From Boesenbergia rotunda (lineage: Eukaryota; Streptophyta; Magnoliopsida; Zingiberales; Zingiberaceae), in the NCBI GenBank assembly GCA_024364735.1, contig JAGFNQ010000289.1, forward strand, positions 248,001 to 312,000: DNA of 64,000 nucleotides, given 5' to 3'. Under the pieces are notes generated by a model that made no database searches, was not told where the DNA came from, and was given only the letters and a program-made list of their open reading frames with translations. The position numbers were made by a program, and so were the translations under genes. The stretch's first letter is position 1; each line of letters starts with the position of its first letter. Positions 12,180 through 22,417 of this stretch are shown here, one piece after another.

Positions 12180-12760
12180 GATCGGTCTGGTGACCGATCA
12201 GGGAGTTGGCACGGTGCTCCTTCGTGGATCGGTCTGGTGACCGATCCAGCGATGACTGATCGGTCTGGTGACCGATCCAGCGATGACTGATCAGTCTGGT
12301 GACCGATCAGGGAGCACATAGTGAGGTTGAGTCCCCTTGCTGATCTTCTCCTGATCGGTCTGGTGACCGATCTGGATCACTGTGTAGATCGTTCTGGAGA
12401 ACGATCCAGCGTCGCGAGTTCCTCACTATGATCGATCAGGACAGAGCCTGATCTGTCTTGTCATGACCTGATCGGTCTGGTGACCGATCAGGAGGCTCCC
12501 TGATCGGTCCGGTGACCGATCAGGAGGTTTGGACTGCGAAGCTCAAAAATCGCTCGATAAAGGGGTGGATCGGTCTGGTGATCGATCCACAACCTGGGAT
12601 CGGTCTGGTGATCGATCCAGGAGAGTCCCAAAGAAATCGTGATTTCTGATTGAGCGTTGGGGACCGATCAGGACGAAGCCTGATTGGTCTGGACCCAGCC
12701 TGATCGGTCTGGTGACCGATCAGGAGGCTCTCTGATCAGTCTGGTGACCGATCACTTTAA
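12180..12760 (+). repeat. hairpin array 2: GATCGGTC - TGGT - GACCGATC palindromes
   Basis: About a dozen near-perfect 8-base inverted repeats around a 4-base loop, the first at 12180-12199, separated by 10-50 bases of variable DNA. One unit (12387-12406) has GATCGTTC / TGGA / GAACGATC, changed on both arms so that pairing is kept. The number and order of units differ between LTR1, LTR2 and LTR3; a unit near 22960-23010 in LTR2 has no exact match in LTR1. Confidence 0.87.
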
Positions 12761-13801
12761 TTCAAAATGCACTGTCAGACGCTCTGATCGCGTCTGAACG
12801 AATCCGATTCTCTGCGTTTCATCTCTGATGCTTGATATTCTGTTTGATACACTGCTCTAATGATCTGATTAAGCTGCAGGTGACAGGGGAGGATTCAAAC
12901 ACTCAAGGAGAGTCAAAGGTGACCTTTCCTTGGAGCAGGTTTGTCCGTTTTCCATCTCAGGTTGCAACGGCTGGAGCTGCAGACTGGAGCTGCTGACTGG
13001 AGCTTGGCTTAGGGAAGCTCAGGGAGTCCAGGGAGAGCTCAGTGGTAGCTGGCATTGGCAGGTAAGCAGCTGGAGGCTGCTGGGAGATGGTGTCACCTAT
13101 GCTCAGTGGAGAAACAAAAGGCGGAGAGGAGAAGAGCAGATTATAACGAAAGTGAAGAGTTCGCTGAATAATCTTCTGACTTGTTCTCGCTGCGCGATTG
13201 TGTTCTCCACATCTTTGCTTGCGTGTTCTGAAGTTTCATCATCTTGAGCAAGCATCTAAAATCAGTGAAGCAACCGATCCCTTGCTTGAGCACTTGGAGG
13301 AAGGAACAAGAGGCTTTGAGTCCGACAGCGAGAAGACACGGGGAAAGGGTTCTTGTGTGAGATCGTCGCTGGGTGGAGCTCGGGAGAAGCTTGTTGTGTT
13401 CTTGTCTTTGCTAAGTGCTAAGTAAGATCTTTCTTGGTTTCTTTGTGCTTAAACTATATCCTTGATTGAAACACTGTGGAGAGGTTTCTCCACCGAGAAG
13501 GAGGTTGCTTACTATCCGGTGTTCACCGGGGCTTGATCTGCCGACGATCAAGGGATCACTCACCTTAAGGGCTCACCAAGGAGTAGGGGCAAGTTATCCC
13601 CGAACCTTGTAAACCCTCCTTGTTAGCGATCTTGTTTGATTGTTCTAGTTTGTTTTTGTTTTCTATATTTCTGCACTTCTCTATTTCCATTGTTTTCGCT
13701 GCGGTGCTACTAACGAATTGAGTGCAGAAATCTGATAAAAGCTTAAAGTACAAGTGTTTGGCTATATTCACCCCCCCTCTCTAGTCATCCGGGTTCCAAC
13801 A

Positions 13802-13815
13802 AGTGGTATCAGAGC
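13802..13815 (+). other. primer binding site, interior A
   Basis: AGTGGTATCAGAGC directly follows the LTR end, complementary to the 3' end of initiator tRNA-Met. Identical sites follow LTR2 (24471-24484) and the SIRE-type LTR at 48571. Confidence 0.88.
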
Positions 13816-13859
13816 TTGAGGCTCTGTTTTTGCGGATTAACAACCGAGAGCTATCATCC

Positions 13860-15589
13860 ATGGCTTTGAGAGAAGGTTTCTCCACCACCCGACCTCCCTT
13901 CTTTGACGGCGCTGACTTTCAATATTGGAGATCAATGATGGAGTACTATCTTAAGATGGACATCAACACTTGGTTCGTTGTGAAGGAGGGTTTTACCCTT
14001 CCAAAGGATGATGAAGGCAAGGAAGTTGAATTATGGCGGTGGACGGCCGAACAAACTCGAAAGAGTGAAGCCGACGCAAAGGCGGTTGTCACTTTACAAT
14101 GCGGCATGAACAAAGACCAACTTATCAAGGTTGGTCCTTTCACAAGTGCAAAAGACTTGTGGAACAAGCTCATCGAACTCCACGAGGGCACCCGAGATTT
14201 AAGAATTGCCAAGAGGGACTTGTTCCTCAACCAACTTCAAAATCTCTCCATGAAGGAGAATGAAACCGTAAGTGAGTTACATAGCCGGTTCAAGGAAGTC
14301 CTCAATGGGCTTCATTCGATTGATGAAAAGGTCGAGAATTGCGACCTTGTGAGGTATGTGCTAAAAGCATTGCCAAGGAATGCTTTATGGTCATCCATGG
14401 TGGATGCCTACAAAGTTTCCAAGGATTTATTAATTGTTAAGTTAGATGACTTGTTTTGTGAAATGGAATTACATGAAATGGCTAACAAAGGCCCCAAGGA
14501 GAAGGGGATTGCCTTAGTTGCAGGGGACCGATCGAACAAGAAGAAGAAGGAGAAGAAGAAGGAGAAGGAGAAGAAGAAGGAGAAGGAAGTCACTTCATCT
14601 TCATCCTCTTCCGAATCCGAGTCCGATTCCGGGGAAGATGGCAGCGGCTCCTCATCCTCCGAGATGGCAAATTTTGTGAGAAGGATGATGAGAAGGGGTC
14701 GACGCTTCAAGATTAGAGGTAACTCTAGTGAAGTTAAAGTTGATAAGACTAATGCTTCTTGCTATGAGTGTGGTAGGAAAGGGCATTTCAAGAATGAATG
14801 CCCAAAGCTAAAGAAGAAAGAGGAGGAATCCAAAATTAAAGAAGAAAAATCTAAGAAGAAGAAGAAGGCCTTGAAGGTCACATGGGATGAGTCATCCTCA
14901 AGCTCATCGATGAAGAGGAGGAGAAGAGCACAAGGCATGTGGTACTCATGGCTCTTGGAGATCAAGAGAGCAGTGATGAATCTTCCAACTCCTCAAACGC
15001 GGCTTCATCATCTTCGGATGTTTAAGAGGTAACTTCTCCCGAACTTGAGAAATGTTATAGAGCTATTGCAGGTTTAACCAATATGCTAAAGAAGTCAAAA
15101 AATAAGGTTAAATCATTGCAATTGGAAATTGAACAATTAAAAGCATCTAGGGATGATAACATAGATGACTTGCATGTTAAATTATTAGAAGATGAGATTA
15201 AGTCATTGAAACTTGAGGTTGAAAATTTGAAATCCTCTAGGGTTGAGGATGTTGATAATTTGCATGATGAATCATTAGAGGAAGAAAACCAATCATTGAA
15301 GAGTGAAATTGAGAGACTCAAGAATATTCTTGAGAAGTTCTCAACTAGATCTAAGACCCTAGACATGATCTTGAATGCCCAAAGGGCAGTCTACAATAGG
15401 GCCGGTATTGGTTACCGACCCAAAGAACCTTCATTCATGTCCTTGATGTCTAGGACTGATATAAGACAATCTTGGACATCCAAGGTTCAAAAGAAAGTTG
15501 TCAAGGCATGGGTGCCTAAGTCTTTTTTAGTTGGTGCTTTAGATCCCAAGGTTTGGGTACCTAAAACTTCTATTTTTCGAATTGTGTAG
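13860..15589 (+). pseudogene. SIRE-type gag, interior A (one frameshift)
   Basis: The start is the ATG at 13860, giving MALREGFSTTRPPFFDG; upstream triplets of the same open frame lie in the primer site and have no ATG. Domains: gag capsid-like UBN2 region (about 13870-14500), a Lys/Glu then Ser/Asp/Glu charged linker (14530-14660), the zinc knuckle CYECGRKGHFKNEC (about 14758-14800), a second Lys-rich and Ser-rich linker, a coiled coil of regular Leu/Lys/Glu heptads (15083-15350) and a C-terminal AWVPKS segment. Copy B has an extra C near 14908, so this copy lost one base there and is out of frame until about 15050. The frame then ends at TAG 15587-15589, also present in copy B. Confidence 0.88.
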
Positions 15590-18500
15590 GTTATGATTGA
15601 GGGGGAGCATCTATCAACTTGGTTCGTTGATAGTGGATGCTCCAAACACATGACCGGGGATAGATCATTGTTTACCACACTTCACAAGAAAAATAGAGGC
15701 AATGTTTCATTTGTTAACAATGGTAGTTTTAAGGTCATAGGAATAGGAGACATTCAAATATCCGAATGTCTTAGAATCTCAAATGTCCTTCTAGTCAAGG
15801 GGATGACATTTAATCTCCTAAGTGTCAGTCAATTGTGTGACACGGGTTACACAATTGATTTTCAACCAAGTCAATGTCTAGTTAGACAACATGACACCTT
15901 GGACACGGTGCTAGTAGGAACAAGAGTAGACAATATTTATCAAGTTTCATTTAAAAGTACTACTAATGCTTTTGCTAAGTGTTTCATGTCAAAAGAAGAA
16001 GAGTCCACCCTTTGGCACCGGAGACTTGCACATGTTAACGTGAAGAGCATCCGGAAGTTGGCCAATAAGGGGTTAGTTCGTGGCTTACCAAGCATCAAGT
16101 ATGAAAAAGATAAACTTTGTGATGCATGTCAAATGGGTAAGCAAACAAAATCTGTACATAAAGGTAAAAGCGCTGTAAGTACATCTACCGCTTTAGATTT
16201 ACTTCACATGGATCTATTTGATTGTAGCACTATCATATCATTGAATGGAAGTAGATATTGCATTGTTATCATTGATGACTTTACTAGATATACATGGACT
16301 TATTTTCTAAAATATAAGGACCAAACCTTAGATGTTTTCATTTCTTTTTGTAGAAGGGTTGAAAATGAAAAATCATCAACTATTAAGACAATTAGAAGTG
16401 ATCATGGAGGTCAATTTCAAAACCAACGGTTTTTAGAATTTTGTCAAGATAGAGGGTATAGACATGAGTTCTCCACTCCTAGAACACCACAACAAAATGG
16501 TGTTGTAGAGAGGAAGAACCGTGTTTTACAAGAGGCTGCACGAAACATGCTTAATGAGTACTCACTCCCGAGTTACTTATGGGTCGAAGCTGTAAATACA
16601 GCTTGCTATGTGCAAAACTGAGTCCTCATCCATAGGTTCTTAGGGAAGACTCCCCATGAACTTTGGTTTGGGAAACCACCAACGGTAAAACATCTTAGGG
16701 TGTTTGGTTGTAAGGTGTTCATCAAAAACACCAAGGACCACCTTGGAAAGTTAACGACAAAGGCTGATGAAGGGATACTAGTCGTGTATTCCCTAGTTAG
16801 CAAAGCCTATCGAGTCTATAACAAGAAATCTAGATTAGTTGAAGAGTCTTCTGATGTTGTCTTTGAAGAAATTCCAAAAGTCAATGGTTAACCAGAAGAT
16901 GAAGTCCAATTCGAATTTAGGAGACTAAGTTTGAATGAGAGTCCAAATGTTGTTGATGGTGATGAATCCGATGACAGTGAGCCTAGACAACCCATAGATC
17001 AGTCGGACCCTGAGGCTGAGCTTGTGTCTAGTGAACCCATTCAAGAAGCACCACCAACACCTAGGCAAACTAGATTAGCCTCTAGTCATCTCCAAGACCA
17101 AATTGTTGGAGACATCCACCACGGGGTTAGAACTAGATCATTCTTTAGGAATGAGGCTAATGAAGTTGCCTTAATTTCCAAAATTGAACCTAGAATAATT
17201 GATGAAGCATTAAATGATCCCGATTAGATCATTGTAATGAAAGATGAACTAGGTCAATTCGAAAGGAGTCAAGTTTGGGACTTAGTCCCTAGACCTAAGA
17301 AGACCACCATCATTGGAACCATATGGGTCTTCAAGAATAAATTAAATCATAAGGGAGAAATCATTAGAAACAAGGCACGCTTAATATCCAAGGGCTATAG
17401 TCAAGTTGAAGGCCTTGATTATGATGAGACCTATGCTCCCGTGGCACGATTAGAGTACATCCGATTGATGCTTGCATTTGCAGCACATCGAGGTTTCAAG
17501 TTATATGAAATGGATGTCAAATCGGCCTTTTTAAATGGTTTAATTAGAGAAGAGGTCTATGTCGAACAACCTCCGGGGTTTGAGAGTACCGAATTTCCAA
17601 ACCACGTATTTAAGCTCAAAATGGCACTTTATGGCCTTAAACAAGCACCCCGAGCTCGGTACGAGCGTTTGTCGACATTTTTAATTGAAAAAGGCTTTGT
17701 AAGAGGCCAAATAGACCCTACACTATTTCTACGGAGAGATGGTAATAATATTTTTGTAGCCCTAGTATATGTCGATGACATAATTTATGGCTCAAATAAC
17801 AAGGGTTATTTAAATGAATTCATTGGACACATGGAAAGTGAATTTGAAATGAGTCTAGTGGGAGAGTTGACTTTCTTCCTTGGACTTGAAATCAAACAAA
17901 CCCGAGATGGGATCCATGTGCATCAATCGAAATACACACAAGAAATGCTCTGTAAATTCAATATGAGTGATTCAAAAGAGGTAACTACTCCCATTGCTAC
18001 GAACACAAGATTAGACAATGATGAGAGTGGTAAACCCGTTGATTTGACTCAATATCGGAGCATGATAGGTAGCTTGCTATACCTCATAGCTAGTCGACCT
18101 GATATTCTTTTCGTTGGGGTATGTGCGCAAGGTATCAAGATTGTGCCAAGGAATCTTATTTAATCGCTGTTAAGAGGATTTTGAGATATCTTAAAGGCAC
18201 AAGAGGAGTCGGTCTTTGGTACCCTCCTACCGAATCTTTTGATTTAATTGGCTATACCGATTCCGACTACGCTGGATGTAAGTTGGATCGGAAAAGCACA
18301 AGTGGGGGTTGCCAATTTCTAGGATCATCTTTAGTTAGTTGGTCAAGTCGGAAGGAACATTGTGTTGCTCTCTCCACGACCGAGGCAGAATATATTGCTA
18401 TGGGAGAGAGCGTATCACAATTGTTGTGGATGATCCACACTCTAGAGGACTATGGATTGAGTTACAAAAGTGTGCAAGTGTTGTGTGACAACATTAGCAC

Positions 18501-18711
18501 AATTAATCTAACCAAGAATCCAGTCCATCATTCTAGGACCAATCATATTGAAGTGCGTCACCACTTCCTTAGGGATCATGTTGCTAGGGGAGATATTGTA
18601 CTCTCACATGTAGAGTCCAAATCAAACCTCGCTGATATTTTCACTAAACTACTCCCTGAAAATGAATTTAGTTTCTTAAGAAGGGAGTTGGGAATGTGTC
18701 GCGCTTCATAG
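15590..18711 (+). pseudogene. SIRE-type pol, interior A (protease, integrase, RT, RNase H; broken)
   Basis: It is in the same frame as gag after the TAG at 15587. Protease DSGCSKHMTGD is at about 15630-15660; the H..H..C..C integrase start (LWHRRLAH, LCDACQMGK) at about 16010-16150; the integrase core (DLFDCS, RSDHGG, QQNGVVERKN) at about 16200-16530. RT starts near 17320 (WVFKNK), with YVDDI at about 17765-17780. RNase H DSDYAG and LSTTEAEYIAM lie at about 18260-18400. Against copy B, the stops are CGA to TGA (16619-16621), CAA to TAA (16889-16891) and TGG to TAG (17225-17227). A one-base loss near 18115 shifts the frame. Confidence 0.88.
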
Positions 18712-19819
18712 CTTTCAAAATACATTCAAAACCCTTCATGATTATTTTGAAATTGTTGGGAATCAATTGGGTAACTTTGGGGACATCTCACACAAACTAT
18801 AAGGCTTACCAAAACGTTTTTGTTTGCTAGATATGGGGTGAGATGTTAGGATCAACTCAATCTCTCAAAATGTTAATGCATCCCTTGAGAAATTAAGTTG
18901 ACGAGATAAAAATCACTTCGGTGACCAAGTATGGGGAAAACCAATGCATAACATATGTGTATTTGGCTCCATGATCATACTTGGATATTTCAATCAAGGA
19001 AACTTGATTGGAAACTTGAATTTGGCACAATCTTGGTTAAAACTTGTTTGAATGATTGTTGTTTGAGTTTGACTCCACTTGGATGGAGCAAAGTGATTGT
19101 TGAACCTATAAGGACCTTTGATACATGATTAGGGATCAAGTATAGTCAGGGGATCACATCCAAGTTCGATATTTTCCATCAGATTCCCTCAGAAATTGTG
19201 AAAGTCTGAAACTGAAAGTTTCAGATTGTATCAGGGAATTTCAAGAACCCTGATCGGTCACTGGACCGATTAGGCTTAGGGCTGATCGGTCCCCAGACCG
19301 ATCTGGCTCCCTCCTGCGTTGATCGATCCACAGACCGATCAGAGGGGTCGACAGAGACTTAACGAAATCCTGATCAAACAATCTGTGCTTGCCTGGATCG
19401 GTCCTCGGACCGATCTGGCACCCTGTGGTGATCGGTCCATAGACCGATCATGATAACTATCTGCCTGTATGCCTCATTCTATATTATTATGCATGCTTAT
19501 GATTTTGCTTATGATGTCTTGCCCATATGATTCATATGTTTGTGTTACCATGCCCTACTCTTGTCATATGTATTCATATGTTTATCAGAAATTCAATCAT
19601 ATCTTTGTTGATTTGGGATACCCCTAGGGTTGAGGGGGAGTATGGTTAAACTTAACAACCCCTCTAGACCCTTTTCGGTGTTCGACAAAGGGGGAGAGTG
19701 TTGGTTGGTTAAGTTTAGGATGATTATATTGTAGGGGGAGGATCTTGATTCCCCTATGATTCTGAAAGTTGAGAAATTGATTGAGAATCCCTAAACTTAA
19801 AATCAGGTTGTCAAACAAC
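18712..19819 (+). other. post-pol non-coding region of interior A
   Basis: About 1.1 kb with no supported reading frame, so no env-like gene. It contains four or five hairpins of the GATCGGTC type with altered loops between about 19250 and 19450 (CCCAGACC and CCTCGGACC forms). The same hairpins occur at the matching place in interior B (about 32945-33150). A purine-rich segment precedes LTR2. Confidence 0.75.
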
Positions 19820-19833
19820 AAAAAGGGGGAGAT
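19820..19833 (+). other. polypurine tract, interior A
   Basis: AAAAAGGGGGAGAT directly precedes TGTTGATG of LTR2. The same tract precedes LTR3 (33517-33530) and the 3' LTR of the other SIRE-type element (55039-55052). It primes plus-strand DNA synthesis. Confidence 0.85.
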
Positions 19834-19920
19834 TGTTGATGCAGTCTGACCCTGATTGTTGTTTTGGTGTTGACACCGATTTTAGTTTAGGTTGATGATT
19901 ATTATGATTATGGTTAAGTC

Positions 19921-22417
19921 TGTTAGTGATATGAGAGAAGTGTCCTAAGGCAATCGCCTTATGATTGTAAACATTTATTTTAATAAATGATAATTCACTA
20001 TTTGAGTATACATGCTTGTGTATTTGATTGGGATCTTAAACTCATCTACTGAATATCCGCAATACAACTAACAGCATAAGAGAATTTGTGATGGGATCAC
20101 AACTAGTGATTATCTCTAAATGTGCAAATGTGAAGTATTGAAAATATCCCTAGTCGATGAATTGATAAATACGGACACTATCAATTCTGTTGAGACTAGC
20201 ATAGGTTATTCTCTAATCAGCTGATTCTCACTGGCTGGTGACATTGGGATGTCCGGAGATAAACATGGATGCTAGTTAAGGGAACTAGTTCATTGGAGTG
20301 ACTAGCTGTAAGACTTCATTGGAATCTATATATAGAAATGTCAATGAAGTTCTTGCTGCAGCTTAAGTGCGATGTTCCTTTGACTTGCGGTGTTCAAGTC
20401 ATCTTGGTCATGGAGACTTATACTTTAACATCTTAAGCAAGCATCTCCAAGGAGGTGTGGACCCAGGATGATTGGGTATAAGCCGAAGTGCCCGAAGATG
20501 TTTGAACAGCCTACAAACGATTCACCACTCCTTGCGAGGAGATGTATACCCAGGCCTATCGTCGGATTGTTACTCGAAGCCTCTGGCCAGAGCATATTAT
20601 GTTTAGAGTGCGAGTCTCTAAAATACATGAGAGTAATTAGAAATCCAAAGGACGAGAAAGATACTACTTGGGCTAGGTGTGACGTAGTCAGTCTAGTGGG
20701 GACTGACACAAACAGACCATGTCCTGAACCAAGTGGGTATAAGATGGTGAAGGGAATGAGGCACGATTCATTAGAGAAGCTGAAGGGTTTCAGAATAATT
20801 TCTTCTGAGGTCAAACCGTTGATCTTTCGATTAATTGGGGATCATGATGTACTACTAGGTGCCACTCATGATCGTTCTATAATTGGTTGATTATAGACGG
20901 CCAACATAAATCGAAAGCCTATTTAGTCACACGCACTACGAGTAATCCGAGGGATTTAAAATGAGTTGAAAATTAGATTTTTCGATCAAGAGATATAAGT
21001 CGAATCTGAGTTAATCAGAGGCGCAATGGAAGCTAAAATGGCTAAGTCTTTTGAAGGCTTATTGGGCGAATTAAATGAGTTTAATTCGCGACCGGTTCGG
21101 GTTGGTTTGGCCGGCCAAAGAGGGTGCTAACCCTCCTTGGATGGCCGGCCACCTAAAGGGAGAAAAACCAATTTAATTGGTTTAATTAATAAAATAAATC
21201 TAGCGCGATTTGTTTTATAAATTATGGATAAATAAATTTGTGTAAAGAAATTTATATAAATAAATTTATAGAAATTTATTCTTTTTATGAAAATTAAAAT
21301 GATCCATGGAATGGTTTATTTTAATCAATTATGAATTGATTTTTCCATAATAAGAATGTTTATAAATTTCTTATAAAATTTATTCCATAATTAAAAAGAG
21401 AGAAGGATTTGTTTTATGGATAAATAAATTTGTATAAAGAAATTTATATAAATAAATTTATAGAAATTTATTCTTTTTATGGAAATTAAAATGATCCATG
21501 GAATGGTTTATTTTAATTTTATAAAATCAATTATGAATTGATTTTTCCATAATAAGAAAGTTTATAAATTTCTTATAAAATTTATTTCATAATAAAAGGA
21601 GAAGAAGTATTTGTTTTATTATAAAGTTAGTTATAATAAAACTTGGTTTAAACGGAATAACTCATAAGAGAATTTATAGGATAAATTTCTTATGATAACG
21701 AATTTCCGTTAATTCCGTTAAGAGGAGACTTAGCAAGGGAGATGCAACTATATAAGGAACCAAAGGGAAGCCTTTATTCAAAAACTAATCAATAATCGAG
21801 TATTGATATAGAGCTCCCTCTCTCTCTCTCTCTCTTTTATCTTCTCCTTCCCTTCTCTTCCCTTTAGGGCCGGCGCCCACCCTAGCCTTTCTAGGGCCGG
21901 CGCCCAACCTACACCCAAGCAAGGGTTGGCGTGAGCAAGGGTTGCCGTGAGTCATCTACATCAAGGAGAAGCCAACCAAGAAGAAGAAGAAGCGGATCAC
22001 ATATCCTTCCCTCTCGGAATTCGATTCCGTTTTCTTGGTGGTTAGTTTCCCTTTCCTCTCTTGATCTTCTTTGTTGTGCCTATAGAGAATCTAGTAGTTC
22101 TCGTCGGCACAAAACTCGTGACTTTGCGAAGTCATCCCGAAGAGAACTCGGCGTGGACGCGAATAGAAGCGGAGCTTCCAAGGGATGCTACGGTTGGATC
22201 TCGTCCCTTACTTCGAGTTACGTGAGGTACATAGTAAATTAGTTTACTTTTTCCGCAAAGTTTTATTTTATGATTATGTCAACACACCATAAGGTTGCAT
22301 GCTAGATACGAAGTTAAAATAATTTAGGAAATTATTTTATGCAAATTCTTCCGCTGCACGTAAAAATTTAAAATTTTACGAACTCGTATCCTTGTCAACA
22401 TGCACCCAGTCCCAACA
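19921..22417 (+). mobile_element. solo LTR of the Angela-like family (2497 bp)
   Basis: It begins TGTTAG and ends CCAACA, with the 5-bp duplication AAGTC on both sides. The sequence is the plus-strand version of the LTRs at 40104-42328 and 57203-59446, as shown by the shared start (GAGAGAAGTGTCCTAAGG) and shared GGCCGGCC-bearing middle. A TATA box lies at 21749-21756. It is longer than the other two mainly because an AT-rich block of about 200 bases is present twice (about 21205-21410 and 21410-21605). A solo LTR is what recombination between the two LTRs of a full element leaves. Confidence 0.9.
21749..21756 (+). promoter_or_regulatory. TATA box of the Angela-like LTR
   Basis: TATATAAG in a GC-richer setting follows a long AT-rich part of the LTR; the minus-strand equivalents are near 40700 and 57810. 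It is the likely core promoter for this family. Confidence 0.55.

Larger units (their letters stand above)
11657..13801 (+). repeat. LTR1 of the SIRE-type tandem (2145 bp)
   Basis: It ends TTCCAACA at 13801, directly before the primer site. It begins AGTTGATG where LTR2 and LTR3 begin TGTTGATG, so the first base looks mutated. It contains a first hairpin array (about 11770-12175), a second hairpin array (12180-12760), a relatively unique GC-rich part (12760-13500) and a C-rich terminal block (13770-13790). No clear TATA box was picked out. Confidence 0.9.

Noticed and set aside
12113..12319. Reading frames rich in SPDRS repeats on the minus strand (also 22792-23127 and 33960-34250)
   Set aside because: They are translations of the GATCGGTC palindromes, which have no stop in several frames. 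They sit in LTRs and have no independent coding signal.
12180..12760. CRISPR-like array of regularly spaced palindromic repeats
   Set aside because: The host is a plant, spacers are not uniform or unique, the repeats lie in LTRs in three copies, and no Cas-like gene is present.
12930..13425. Two overlapping frames of 105 and 75 codons found in all three LTRs
   Set aside because: Their conservation equals that of the LTR itself; there is no sign of codon-level constraint and they lack resemblance to known proteins.
14408..14710. Ser/Phe/Asp-rich antisense frames under gag (also 28171-28407, 14762-14965, 15055-15366)
   Set aside because: Shadows of the Lys/Glu-rich gag linker and coiled coil on the opposite strand.
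20468..20890. 140-codon plus-strand frame in the solo LTR (with minus-strand overlaps, also 41559-41893 and 58668-58892)
   Set aside because: Lies wholly in the Angela-like LTR; the frame is broken or altered in the other two LTR copies, and no family is recognised.
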